A DNA stretch of 64,000 nucleotides, taken from positions 62,667,822 through 62,731,821 of the forward strand of contig NC_054082.1 of the NCBI RefSeq assembly GCF_017562075.2, in the 5' to 3' direction. The DNA is from Anopheles merus. Its lineage: Eukaryota > Arthropoda > Insecta > Diptera > Culicidae. This document shows, one piece after another, positions 44,645 through 55,636 of the stretch. The notes beneath the pieces were generated by a model that did not search any database, had not been told where the DNA came from, and saw only the letters and a program-made list of their open reading frames with translations. Numbering within the stretch: the first letter of the stretch is position 1; the number at the start of each line of letters is the position of its first letter. A program made the position numbers and the translations under genes.

Positions 44645-44859
44645 GCGGACAGTTATGAAGGTACAGAATCTTCCTTCGCCCGGCTGTACATGTGATGATG
44701 AATGCGTTCACGCATCTACGAGCCGGTAATTGGCGGTATTCAGATCATCGTCGTTCTGTTAGCTTACCTAAGCTTCAGAAATTAGCGACAATGTAAAATG
44801 AAAGAGAAAGACAAATTGACGATTAAAATAATATAATTAAAATTAATGGTTAACATGGA

Positions 44860-45453
44860 TTGCGCTCCACTAACAATATTTTTCTCTTATATTGTCCATT
44901 TCAGCTGTGCTGTGAGAATTACAGCTGGCTCTCACAACCGTATGGAAGCCGCAGCGAGTTGGTAACATCAAGATCATCACCACCGCACGAAGCGCAGCCT
45001 ATTGAAGCAAGCCTAAGCGGACAGCAACCACCTGCAGCAAACGTACGCCGAACGAATGGACGTGGTAGACACGTTATGATTGCAAGGCGATACTTGCGCT
45101 CTGAAAATGCTAGCACAGATGTTTGAGCCACAGAGGTGACGTTTCGAGAGTGTAAAAACATGCCTGGCCCACAGGTATGCAACAGCCGCGCCCAAAACTA
45201 TGGCATAGTATTGGATGTTAGCTCATCCGCTAGCTCTGGTTACGCTGGTGCGGGTAGGAAGCGTACAAATGAAAAAAAAAGTAAAATTGTCCCCATTATT
45301 CCTGTGTACATCCAAGAAACGACCACGAACGATCAGCATGAAATGCACTTGACTGATATTATTCTACTTTCTTTAGTGTCAGATAAGCCGTTCTCATCAA
45401 TGACATACCATGTACGGTCGGTTAGTTACACTCCATCACGAAGGACTCGATGA
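44860..45453 (+). pseudogene. hAT transposase N-terminal relic
   Basis: Two short frames (44860-45126, 45136-45453). The second ends with LTDIILLSLVSDKPFSSM...YTPSRRT, which resembles the segment of hAT transposases before the catalytic domain (aligned Pro-Phe-Ser and Pro-Ser-Arg). The catalytic region and the end are missing. Weak similarity judged by eye. Confidence 0.35.
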
Positions 45454-46022
45454 CGACGCAACTCCTGCACGTTCACCTGCAATCTCATCTACGGTACACA
45501 TACTATTAAAGTGAACAGATACGAACACAAAACTCTAAACAGCACTAAAGGTAATCATCTAAAATTCTACTCAGCATTAAAGGTTATCATCATCATCATC
45601 ACACACGTACCGCCATCATCACTTTTATAATTACAGTGCTGCCCAGAAATATAGAGAACGGATATTTCACGGAAATAGTAGAACTTTTTGTTGGGTAGGT
45701 GCACCAATTATGGACGAGTTTGTACAGTATTTGGACTATAACAAGAATTGTGACAAAACTACCGAATAAAAATTCATGAACAAAGGAGAAGGAGATAGAC
45801 ACACATCTAAGCTACCTTATTGCTTTTACATTTTGTAAATTAATCATTTTTTACAAAAGTTATAGCCGTTTTCCAAAACCTCTTCCATGCACCAATTGTT
45901 GTGCTATGTGTTCCAAATGTTGTGCTAGTCCAAAAAATGCGGTAGGATTGTTTGATCTTACCAAATCTGATCGAAATTGATTTTCAACATCAAGAGGAAT
46001 ATTTTTAAGGAATTTACAATTA
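45454..46022. other. non-coding; possible Tc1/mariner-like end at 45634
   Basis: CAGTGCTGCCCAGAAATATAGAGAAC at 45634 has the look of a Tc1/mariner terminus after TA, but no inverted partner was found. A (CAT)n run precedes it. Confidence 0.3.
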
Positions 46023-46023
46023 C

Positions 46024-46110
46024 AGTGGAGCGTCCTTTATCCGGGCTTCTCGGGACTTGACCTCGCCCGGATACGCGAATAACGCGGATAATGAGTCAAA
46101 TGATATATTT
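46024..46110 (+). repeat. pogo/Tigger-like left end, orphan
   Basis: TA followed by CAGTGGAGCGTCCTTTATCC and then a subterminal mirror (CCCGGATACGCG, CGCGGATAA). Related to the ends at 35100-35268. No right end was seen before the TTAA at 46443, so it is a fragment. Confidence 0.5.
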
Positions 46111-47574
46111 TATCACCAATTCCAGATTATTTTTTAGAAAATTTTCTTATTTTTTTATAAAAATAACCCAGTTTTTATTAACTTCACGTTTTTCCAATGC
46201 GAATATTTGAAATTTTACATGTCCCAAATAGCCAGAATTGCTTAAGCAGCTCATTTTGGCACGCTAAAGATCGCTGCTCTAATTCGCCTTTTGCAGTAGA
46301 TAAACAGCATCAAAGTTCTATGTGGGTCTTTCAAACAGCGCCTAAGCAGCTTCCTTATGCCACGATGCCAGGAATTATTTTTCTTTGTGTTTTATTTTCA
46401 AGCAAGCGTCATCGATGAAACAAATAACAAGATTTGTTTCGTTTAACACTAGAACCGCCGGACTTTTCAATCTTACTAAAACCGCCATATGGGACAATTT
46501 TGTCCCATTCGTTATGTGTACATATTTAGACATGTTAATTATTTCCTAAGGGTTTCATGTGGCAAAATAATTGATAAACTTTATAAATAGGTATAATCTT
46601 TATAAGGGACACTCAGACGAACCAGTGCTACTAATAAAATTGCGCTAGAGTGTACGGTAGAATGCTTTTATAGACTAGCCGATTGAATATAGCGTAAACA
46701 TAAGCACGTAGTAAGCAAGAGTAAAAGCACGTATGTAATTGAATACTTTCGCGCACTTTTATTGTTCTATTCGTATTGACATCCCGCTGCGCAAATTCGA
46801 GCAGTTTCCAGCGCAGGAAATGTACCAAAATCTGCGCTGGCCAGCGCCATCTGTTGGCGAAATGGACGAACTATTTATGGCGGCGGAGCAAAAAAACGGT
46901 CAAAAAATTTAAAAATATTGGCGCCCATTTTTTCGTCCGCTTCTTCTCCTTCCCTCACCCTGCCTTGCCTTACTTGCGCTTCTGCCCGTGCCTTCCGCCT
47001 CCTGAAGCTGATTGGCTGTTGCGGTGTATGCGTTGATACTCATATGTGCATTGCGGTTGTATATTGTTATTGGTGGGTGTTAGCATTTATTAATTTGTGT
47101 GTGGCCTTGAGACGCTGTGGGAGAAGCTGGATTGGGATTTAAAGTGTTATCGGTGTATTGATGGTTTATTTCATTTCATGCCGCTGCTGAAGAGACCATT
47201 CGATGCCCCTGCCAATTGAGGGTGAAGAAGCCTATTTAAAACAAGCGTAGGAGAACGTCTAACACTAATCTAATATTTTTTTAATTTGAACATGTTTGAT
47301 GCTTCAACGACCTTCTAAGCATAATGAAGCACAGTGTATAGTGACTATATAATATATTTTTTTAATGTGCCGAAATCTTTCTCGAGTTTTTGTGTCTCGA
47401 CACACACACACGCACACAGCGCGGGGAAAGTGACCATTCACTCTATCATGCCGCGATCCCCCACCCTGCCCGGCGCTTTGGATGAGGATGCGATACAATA
47501 AAGCTGAACCAGCCGTTCTACCGATACGGTAGCCGTAATCGATCATGCGGGGAGGGGGGGTGGTCTGGTGGGGG

Positions 47575-47743
47575 GAGTGCGTGCTTGCATTCGCGCTTTC
47601 GTGGATGCGTGCTTGCGTTTGCGCTTTCGCGGGTGCCTGCCCGCGTACACGCGTACGTGCATGTGTGCGTGTGTGTGTGCGTGCGTGCGTGCTCGCGTGC
47701 GTGTGTGTGTTTGTGTGTGTGTGTGTGTGCGTGCGTGTGGAAA
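47575..47743. repeat. GT/GC-rich simple repeat
   Basis: Irregular (GTGC)n, (GTGT)n and (TTGC)n runs. It yields frames rich in Cys/Ala/Val or Thr/His on the two strands that are artefacts of the repeat. Confidence 0.85.
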
Positions 47744-48162
47744 CCCCAAAACTATTTGATTCTGATGCGTACATTTTCATCCGCTGCGGCTACAAAGTCC
47801 ATGCATTTTCGATTTCGCTACCTGAGAGACAACACAACTATCGGATTGGCACCACGATCTTTGCGATCGGTTCTGCTGTTGGGGGTGTTAAAAAGGCACA
47901 CGATCGAAGCAAACGTGCATGTGATATGTAGCAAATTTCTTTCGCGCATATGGTGCTGCACCTGCCCGTCCAGAATCTGGCAGCTTGTTGGTTTGGAGAA
48001 GTTATCATGACGCCGATTGACCGGCAGTGCCTTGGAATGGGTTCGGATCGGTAGGTTCATGTTTTAGTCGAGTGAATTCCGTGCATTTGTCGCGCCACAG
48101 CGGTAGACCCGGCAGCACCAAAGTCAAAACAAAAACCTTCCCCGAGTGTGGACTGCTATGCT

Positions 48163-48330
48163 AATTTCTTCTTCTTCTTATTATTATTATTATTATTGGC
48201 GTAATAGTCTACGCGATTATGCCGGCCTTTTCAGGACTTGAGTACCACGTAGCCGGATAGTCAGCCCTTGCTACGGCGGACGGTTCATACGCGGTTAGAA
48301 CCCACGACGGGCATGCAGATGTGAGGAATG
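48163..48330 (-). mobile_element. second SINE-like element, tRNA-derived, degraded
   Basis: Minus-strand copy: left edge of (CTT)n and (ATT)n runs, a body with GGATAGTCAGCC and ACGACGGGCATGC words like the main SINE, and a B-box-like GGTTCTAACC at about 48293-48302 (complement). It differs in much of the body, so it is a related but separate subfamily. Confidence 0.5.
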
Positions 48331-48458
48331 ACGGCGGTGCCGCGGGACCGCTCCTATCCAGCGGGTAACTTGCATACTGCCACATTGTCTGCTTCCCGAT
48401 GCATACGCTGCAGGCAGGAGGAAGGATGCACCTCCACAACAAAAAAACACCGTCATGA

Positions 48459-48797
48459 ACCAGCGGTGGATCTAACGGTAGACGGACTAGGCGGTCGCCG
48501 AAAATCTCTAGTCTGTAGTATGCCGTATGTCTACAAGTGGACAGAGTATTAGCGACAAGGGCCGCCGGAAAGATGGTCGTTGGGGCCCCGTCGCAGGAGA
48601 ACCTTCTGCACTCCCCCGCCGGCAATAATTTTAGGACATGTGACCGATGATCGTAGGGGTTCCATCGCCAATCCCCTCCCCCCACCCCGCCGGCAATTTA
48701 AGTATAATGTTAAATCTCATAACAGCTGTATGCCAGTACCCCCTCCTCCCTGTCATCAGTTACCATTGACAGGGGCCTCAATTCGTCTTTCCGCCTT
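48459..48797. mobile_element. hAT MITE, copy 2, diverged
   Basis: Reads as the reverse of the copy at 24900-25256: GGTGGATCTAACGGTAGACGGACTAGGCGGTCGCC at the left, then GTAGTATGCCGTATG, GGACAGAGTATTAGCG, TGACCGATGATCGTAGG and AGGGGCCTCAATTCGTC in the same order. The right end is worn and no target duplication is left. Confidence 0.75.
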
Positions 48798-48977
48798 TCA
48801 TGAACACCTTCCTTTCTTTGACCGATGGATCATAACATTTCGGAAAAAACACATTTGGTGACAGTTTTGCACACACACGCACGCTCATACCCTTGCGCAG
48901 ACGGCTCAGCATATCTGTGTAATCTACAACATACGAAAGCAAAAGCTTAGTGTAACAAAGTTATGCTTAATGCTTAA

Positions 48978-49087
48978 CACGTTCAGATCGATGGCAGGCC
49001 CCACTGCCTGCCAGTGAACCTTCCAGCCTGCGTTCTAGGTGCTGGTGGAAAGGAAAGTTGATGAAAATCAGCGCCGGGATGAACGTG
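48978..49087. mobile_element. short piggyBac MITE
   Basis: 110 bp between TTAA at 48974-48977 and 49088-49091, with inverted ends CACGTTCA and TGAACGTG. It has an internal GGCAGGC...GCCTGCC mirror. No coding capacity. Confidence 0.7.
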
Positions 49088-49967
49088 TTAATGCGAATTA
49101 GGATTCAGCGCGTTTCACAGCAAACCCTCCAGCGTTAGCTAGCGATTCCTTAGTCATTTTTACATTGCAGCAATTGAAATTATTGCGCTTTTTTGGTTTG
49201 ATTTGTGAAAATGCAACTTCATCGCCGCAATGTTTGTTAACGGCTTTTTTGAGCGCCACAGCAACTCATGAGCATTGACCACACGCGAGAAAGAGATGGC
49301 GCTATGGAGGGAAAAAGCACGGACGACGGCTGACAGCGATTGGCCGTCTGACGCACCAACACATCCAAACCTTCGATAGCGCGCTCAGGCGAGGGGTATG
49401 AGGCGGAGCCAGGGACGGGTAGCTCGACGAGCTGCTTGACAAATTTGCCGTTGGAGAGAAAAGGAAGGCATGATAAAATTCTCCGAACGCCATAATTTCT
49501 TCAGTCGCTTTGCGCAGCGGGATGCCTTGTTACGAAAACGCGTACACACCAGTGCTGCCAGACTTGGAGAAGCACCCGTCACTCGTTGACAGCAGGGATG
49601 CCAGCCATCACAATTAATTTTGCTTATGGGACAAAAATGTCCCATATGGCGGTTTTAGGTTGAAAATGATTTTTTTTTAATTACCATATGAGATACAATT
49701 TTGTTTATAGGTGCATTCAATAGATCGTTAAAAAAAATGAAAATCAGAAATTTTCAATGAGTTCTCACGATGGCAAGCGTAATAACACACCTTTCTCGAA
49801 CGCGATGGGACAAAAAAGTCCCATTGGCGGTTCTAGTGTTAAACACATGTGTATATTTTTAAATCCTTTGTATTGATGAATTACACAAAATTTTACACAA
49901 TTTACTGATAATTCACAATCACTTCTCTCAATATTCATTCTTCAATTAACGAATCTAACTTGTGCAG

Positions 49968-50395
49968 TGTTGGGAAGGAATGACTAGCTACCTTGAAACA
50001 TGGATGCACCTTGTTGAGATGTCAAAAGAAAAAGGAATAATAATAAAACAACTCTCTCTTGAACTTCGACCAGCAAAGAAGGTAGTTGTGCGTCGCTTCT
50101 TGTCGCCGACAGCGGTAATTAGGCTGCGCCAAAAGGGTATGCAATCTGCATCACAACCAACAACAACAACAAATGTCAACAGCGTAGGACGTAGGATCAA
50201 GGGCCAAAGGCTTACCAACCAACAACAACAACAAATGTCAATAGCGTAGGGCGTAGGGCCAAAGGGCCAAGGGCTTAGCGATCGCTAGAGCAGCATGTAC
50301 CAGCAGGATGCATACCTTTCTTGGAAAATTTGTAAAAACAAGGTTTTAAACCGCCAGGGGTAAAAATAAATGAATTATATTAACTGGAGAAAACA
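49968..50395 (+). repeat. probable BEL-2 5' LTR
   Basis: TGTTGGG...AAAACA, 428 bp, ending just before TTTGGTGGCTCCAGAGAGG, which matches the primer-binding region of BEL-1 (TGGTGGCTCCAGAAAGG). It contains an imperfect tandem duplication of about 62 bp (50156-50278, CAACAACAACAAATGTCAA... twice) and AATAAA near 50367. The matching 3' LTR lies outside the window, so the left limit is inferred. Confidence 0.5.
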
Positions 50396-50547
50396 TTTGG
50401 TGGCTCCAGAGAGGATAATAATTCATTAGTATTTTTATTTACCTCGTAAGAGGGACCCTTCATTGGGACAACCTGGCCAAAAAATATTAGTATATGTGTT
50501 GTATTGTCCAAACCCCCTTCCCCGCCCCTCGAGTCCCCACCCCCTCG

Positions 50548-50862
50548 ATCAACCGAGTCGGGCCAGCCAGGAGCCCCGCTGCCAGGGAAGGACTCAACCG
50601 AGTCGGGTCAGCTAGGAGCCCCGCGCCAGGGAAGGACTCAACCGAGTCGGGCCTGCCAGGAGCCCCGCTGCCAGGGAAGGACTCAACCGAGTCGGGCCAG
50701 CCAGGAGCTCCGCGCCAGGGAAGGACTCAACCGAGTCGGGCCTGCCAGGAGCCCCGCGCCAGGGAAGGACTCAACCGAGTCGGGCCTGCCAGGAGCCCCG
50801 AGCCAGGGAAGGACTCAACCGAGTCGGGCCAGCCAGGAGCCCCGCGCCAGGGAAGAGCTCGT
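50548..50862. repeat. minisatellite A in BEL-2 leader
   Basis: About seven units of 42-46 bp built on ACCGAGTCGGGCC and CAGGAGCCCCGC and CAGGGAAGGACTCA. It is open in more than one frame because of unit composition, not because it codes. Confidence 0.9.
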
Positions 50863-51486
50863 GGGAGCTAGGCCGCTGCCAGGGAGGTAGCCGCCCACCG
50901 CCCCACGCCAGGGAAGAGCTCGTGGGAGCTAGGCCGCTGCCAGGAAGGTAGCTGCCCGCCGCCCCGCGCCAGGGAAGAGCTCGTGGGAGCTAGGCCGCTG
51001 CCAGGAAGGTAGCCGCCCACCGCCCCGCGCCAGGGAAGAGCTCGTGGGAGCTAGGCCGCTGCCAGGGAGGTAGCCGCCCACCGCCCCGCGCCAGGGAAGA
51101 GCTCGTGGGAGCTAGGCCGCTGCCAGGAAGGTAGCCGCCCACCGCCCCGCGCCAGGGAAGAGCTCGTGGGAGCTAGGCCGCTGCCAGGAAGGTAGCCGCC
51201 CACCGCCCCGCGCCAGGGAAGAGCTCGTGGGAGCTAGGCCGCTGCCAGGAAGGTAGCCGCGCACCGCCCCGCGCCAGGGAAGAGCTCGTGGGAGCTAGGC
51301 CGCTGCCAGGGAGGTAGCCGCCCACCGCCCCGCACCAGGGAAGAGCTCGTGGGAGCTAGGCCGCTGCCAGGGAGGTAGCCGTCCACCGCCCCGGGCCAGG
51401 GAGGTAGCCGCCCACCGCCCCGCACCAGGGAAGAGCTCGTGGGAGCTAGGCCGCTGCCAGGAAGGTAGCCGCCCACCGCCCCGCAC
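50863..51486. repeat. minisatellite B in BEL-2 leader
   Basis: Ten units of about 61 bp with the core GAAGAGCTCGTGGGAGCTAGG and GCTGCCAGGAAGGTAGCC, one of them followed by a short partial unit. Units share the word GCCAGGGAAG with minisatellite A, suggesting one arose from the other. Confidence 0.9.
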
Positions 51487-51574
51487 CAACAGCAAAGCTG
51501 AGCACCGTAGAAAGTCGGTAAGCGATTTACTATTTTTTACTATAATTAAGAGTGAAGTGAAGTGAAACAAAAAA

Positions 51575-52482
51575 ATGGCGACATCAAAGGCGAGGGCAAT
51601 CAAGGACGCGGAAGTGAATCTCGTAGAGGTGATAGTTGGTCTAAAACAGGAATTAGCGGAAACCAAAGAAAAGTGGGAAAAGGAATCAAAGGAATTAAAA
51701 AAAGTAATTGAAAGTAGGGCAAAAGAAGATGAAGCGTCAATCCTCTTAAAGGAGCAACGCCAGGCTTTCGATTCGATGATGATCGAACAACGACATATTT
51801 TTGATGAATGGAAGAAACAGACTGAAAATCCGCAAGTAACGACCACTCCAATCAACTCGACCAGTAATTTAGAAAGCATAGTACATTCATTAGCGCACTG
51901 AAAACACGCACCAACACTGCTATCCTCGATCTTCCCGAATTTGATGGGGACTATAAAATGTGGCCTAGGTTCAAAGCTATTTTCGATAAAACTAACCAAG
52001 AAGGCAAGTTAAGTACTACGGAGCAATTAGCCCGTCTATCAAAGAGCCTTAAGGGAAATGCCGCTCAGAGTGTAAGCCGTCTGATGATTGACCCGGCTAA
52101 TGTATCAAAAATAATAGACCGGTTGGAAGAAGAATATGGGAATGCAAAAATAGTTTACAAAGCACTTTTAGCAGACCTCATGCAAAATGAAAATCCATCC
52201 CTTAGTAAACCAAAGACATTTTTAAGCTTCATCAGGTCATTAGACGACCTTGTTACAAACATGACAGTATTAAAAAAGGAAGAATATCTTACGGATCCAA
52301 GGCTATTGGACGATTTGGTCGATAAGCTTCCAGAAGACCTAAAGCGTGAGTGGCTAATAACCTTGATTGATAGCGAAACTACGGTTCACAAGCAGCGATT
52401 GAATGAAACAACCTTTCCCAACGTGGAAGACGAAAATACAAGACGAGCCCACTGCCCAATCTGGATTGGCAGACAAGAATAG
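51575..52482 (+). pseudogene. gag: BEL-2 gag, truncated duplicate
   Basis: First frame (51575-51901) is a lysine/glutamate-rich coiled coil; after a one-base frame break near 51895 the second frame gives the BEL capsid domain (MWPRFKAIFDKTNQEGKLS, EEYGNAKIVYKALLADLM) up to KREWLITLI at 52368, then runs out in gypsy leader sequence to a stop at 52482. Confidence 0.85.
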
Positions 52483-52755
52483 ACAAGTGTCCCGACAAGA
52501 CATCGAGCGACGACTGATCGACGACGTCATCGTAGAACTTCACATCAAACATCGAGTATGCACCAAATACCGATTAAACACCCAGCACCGGTATAGATTC
52601 AGCGTAGCATCATCATCAGTAGCAACAAAATGCACGCAGCATATCCCATTAAGGTATTGAAACTTTAGAACATAATCAAATCAAATCAAATCAAAGTTTT
52701 CAAGCTAGGAAATGAGTTCTATAAAAAGATTACATGAAAACAATTCAAAACAGGA

Positions 52756-53823
52756 ATGATTACTATAAGCGATAGAATTGAAATTTTGAAACATATCTTT
52801 AAAAAAATACAGGACCCCAATCAAAGGACTTGTACGAAAACACAACTCAGAATACAAGCCGAGGAAACATTTAAAGAGATTCAAAAAGAGATAGAAAAAA
52901 ATAAATTCAAATACACCTTTAACAAACTATTAGAATTTAGTAAAATTTCCAACGCACTAATTCATAATATCATTGCTTTGAGCACATCAAAAACCAACGA
53001 CGACTCACATAACAAGACATCTGATTGCTCAACAAATAGCTTAGAAGACAAAAATACCAACTTAACATTATTGACAACCAATAAGTTATCGTTCAAACTC
53101 TTAGCACAGACCATATCAGCCTTTCTACAACTCCATAAAAAATCTAAAATGGCTTTCGATCTTAATAGCGTAGGGTTCTCCGTACTCACGGGCATGCAAC
53201 CGTTTGAGGGTAAAGCATCCGAATTGACTAAATTCATCGATACAGTCAATACAGTAAAAAGTATGATCAGTTCATCAAATTCCCTTATAGCAATCAACCT
53301 CCTACTCACAAAACTAGGAAAAGAACCTAGGGAATTGTTTAAAGAACTGCCTAAATCCTTCGATGAGATAATTGTTACCATCAAAGGAAGGTATACGAAT
53401 ACCATCTCAGTCGCCAAAATTTACAAACAATTATGCGACAGAAGAAAAGGTAAATTTGAAAATTTTAACACTTTTGCAAATAGCCTCAACGAATTGGCTG
53501 ATCAACTGCAAACAGCATATATTCAGGAAAACATGACACCCGACATAGCAAAGACACTAACACAGCAAAACGTCATAATAAAACTAAAAGAAGCAGGTAT
53601 CAGTAGAGACAGCCAACTAATTTTAGACATAAAAGAGTTTTCAAGTATCACCGACATGCTGGATACAGTGAAAAGTTATGAAAGAAAAAACCCGCCACAT
53701 GAACAGAATAGTCGCACCACAAACTTTACACCGAACGCAAATCGTTCGACACAAGCGAAACCCCGATATGGCCCCCAGACCAACGGGACAAACAGAAACG
53801 CAAATGCATTCAAAGCGGCATAG
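52756..53823 (+). CDS. gag: gypsy-3 gag, duplicate copy without the rest of the element
   Basis: 355 codons, identical by eye to the gag at 57520-58587. It has an N-terminal helical region, a capsid-like domain (VLTGMQPFEGKASELTKFID, AKIYKQLCDRRKGKFENF, LADQLQTAYIQ) and an Asn/Pro/Arg-rich tail with no CCHC knuckle. Intact but detached from its LTR, packaging region and pol. Confidence 0.85.
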   Translation: MITISDRIEILKHIFKKIQDPNQRTCTKTQLRIQAEETFKEIQKEIEKNKFKYTFNKLLEFSKISNALIHNIIALSTSKTNDDSHNKTSDCSTNSLEDKNTNLTLLTTNKLSFKLLAQTISAFLQLHKKSKMAFDLNSVGFSVLTGMQPFEGKASELTKFIDTVNTVKSMISSSNSLIAINLLLTKLGKEPRELFKELPKSFDEIIVTIKGRYTNTISVAKIYKQLCDRRKGKFENFNTFANSLNELADQLQTAYIQENMTPDIAKTLTQQNVIIKLKEAGISRDSQLILDIKEFSSITDMLDTVKSYERKNPPHEQNSRTTNFTPNANRSTQAKPRYGPQTNGTNRNANAFKAA

Positions 53824-53899
53824 AGCAGGGTTATGCATACACAAATTCAAACTACTATTTTTTACTATAATTAAGAGTGAAGTGAAGTGAAACAAAAAA

Positions 53900-55636
53900 A
53901 TGGCGACATCAAAGGCGAGGGCAATCAAGGACGCGGAAGTGAATCTCGTAGAGGTGATAGTTGGTCTAAAACAGGAATTAGCGGAAACCAAAGAAAAGTG
54001 GGAAAAGGAATCAAAGGAATTAAAAAAAGTAATTGAAAGTAGGGCAAAAGAAGATGAAGCGTCAATCCTCTTAAAGGAGCAACGCCAGGCTTTCGATTCG
54101 ATGATGATCGAACAACGACATATTTTTGATGAATGGAAGAAACAGACTGAAAATCCGCAAGTAACGACCACTCCAATCAACTCGACCAGTAATTTAGAAA
54201 GCATAGTACATTCATTAGCGCACTGAAAACACGCACCAACACTGCTATCCTCGATCTTCCCGAATTTGATGGGGACTATAAAATGTGGCCTAGGTTCAAA
54301 GCTATTTTCGATAAAACTAACCAAGAAGGCAAGTTAAGTACTACGGAGCAATTAGCCCGTCTATCAAAGAGCCTTAAGGGAAATGCCGCTCAGAGTGTAA
54401 GCCGTCTGATGATTGACCCGGCTAATGTATCAAAAATAATAGACCGGTTGGAAGAAGAATATGGGAATGCAAAAATAGTTTACAAAGCACTTTTAGCAGA
54501 CCTCATGCAAAATGAAAATCCATCCCTTAGTAAACCAAAGACATTTTTAAGCTTCATCAGGTCATTAGACGACCTTGTTACAAACATGACAGTATTAAAA
54601 AAGGAAGAATATCTTACGGATCCAAGGCTATTGGACGATTTGGTCGATAAGCTTCCAGAAGACCTAAAGCGTGAGTGGCTAATAACCTTGATTCGAGAGA
54701 AAGAGGAAGGAGGAAATAGTCGCATTAAAACACTAAACGATTTCTTGAAGTGGCTTAAACCTACAGAGAAGCTTGCCATCCTATTAAATGTAAATGAAGG
54801 CCGGGAGGAGGCTGTATGTGATAAAAACCTAAGTTCACCAATAGAACCGAACCCAAATAGAAATGCCAGAACCTGTTGCCATGTTTGTCAGGGAGACCAT
54901 CGCATTGTCGATTGTAGAAGATTTCGGGGTATGCGATTAAATGAAAGGTGGGACGCCGTTAGAAGATTTGGGTTATGTACAAATTGTTGTAACAACAGAA
55001 ATCATAATGCTAATAATTGTCGATTACCACCCCAGTGTCGTGAAGCCAATTGTCATATGAAACATCATCCATTATTACATTACACAAACAAGAGTCAAAA
55101 TAATTTAAACACATTGAACCATCACAGTACCATCGAAGGAATATTTTACCAAATAATACCGGTCTCTGTCATTCACGAAGACAAAGAAATTGATACATTT
55201 GCCTTTATAGATACAGGTTCTTCCGCAAGTCTTTTGTTAACAGATATTAAAGAAATCTTGGTTGTTCAGGGGATAAGAAAGTCATTGGCTCTGACATGGA
55301 CCAATGGCAAAATGCAGGAGGAAGCTACCAGCGAATTGGTCAATTTGCAAATAAGGGGTATGAGTGGCCTAATACAACCATTGAAAGGATTGAGGACAAT
55401 TAGGGAAATTAATTTACCTTCACAAACTTTAAACGCGAACTCGTTGAAAACCCGATACAAACATTTTGATGGAATTGATCTTCCAAACTACATAGATGGA
55501 GCACCAACCATTTTGTTAGGCTTACCACACGCTCACCTTATTTGTGGGTCGGAAAATCGTGTTGAAGGTCCAGATGAACCTATTGCGATCAAAACCTCAT
55601 TAGGCTGGTCAGTTCTAGGTAAGGGATCGAAAAGGG
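53900..55636 (+). pseudogene. gag-pol: BEL-2 Gag, knuckles and protease (first part)
   Basis: Starts with the coiled coil (MATSKARAIKDAEVNLVEV) and has the same one-base break near 54220 as the duplicate. From 54229 on it is open: capsid (DUF1759 type), two knuckles (CCHVCQGDHRIVDC; CTNCCNNRNHNANNC, then CHMKHHPLLH), protease with FIDTGSSASLLL, and the BEL linker before the RT (IKTSLGWSVLG). Gypsy-3 is inserted at 55636; the frame resumes at 63183 in phase. If the gag break is real, the first 108 residues are disconnected. Confidence 0.88.

Larger units (their letters stand above)
46447..49838. mobile_element. piggyBac-like element, non-autonomous, 3.4 kb
   Basis: TTAA at 46443-46446 and 49839-49842 flank inverted ends CACTAGAACCGCC and GGCGGTTCTAGTG. 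Both sides also have a subterminal motif: AAACCGCCATATGGGACA near 46480 and its inverted copy near 49625-49660, and GGGACAnTTTTGTCCC hairpins. TTAA targets are the mark of piggyBac. No transposase remains. The interior carries a CG/TG microsatellite, a SINE-like relic, a hAT MITE and a small piggyBac MITE, so it is an old platform for later insertions. Confidence 0.7.
51528..53852 (+). mobile_element. chimeric duplicate: BEL-2 gag start joined to gypsy-3 leader and gag
   Basis: 51528-52368 equals 53853-54693 (BEL-2 leader and gag), and 52370-53852 equals 57134-58616 (gypsy-3 leader and gag), by eye without differences. The BEL part is joined to the gypsy part at 52368-52370 with one unmatched base, and the gypsy part is joined back to BEL at 53852/53853 with no shared bases. 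This fits a tandem duplication of 53853-58616 whose first copy lost 54694-57133, or an assembly fault. Confidence 0.8.

Noticed and set aside
45634..45670. Tc1/mariner element
   Set aside because: One terminus-like sequence without an inverted partner is not enough to call an element.
47545..48010. Several overlapping frames with Cys/Val/Arg or Thr/His runs
   Set aside because: Artefacts of the GT/GC simple repeat on both strands.
50494..50890. Two overlapping frames of 125 and 128 codons with repeated peptides
   Set aside because: They are read through minisatellite A; unit length and lack of stops in a GC-rich repeat explain them.
50863..51486. CRISPR-like regular array
   Set aside because: Units are contiguous with no unique spacers, and the setting is an insect retrotransposon leader.
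51295..51999. 234-codon minus-strand frame
   Set aside because: It reads antisense through BEL-2 gag and the minisatellite; the same antisense frame recurs in the duplicate at 53641-54324.
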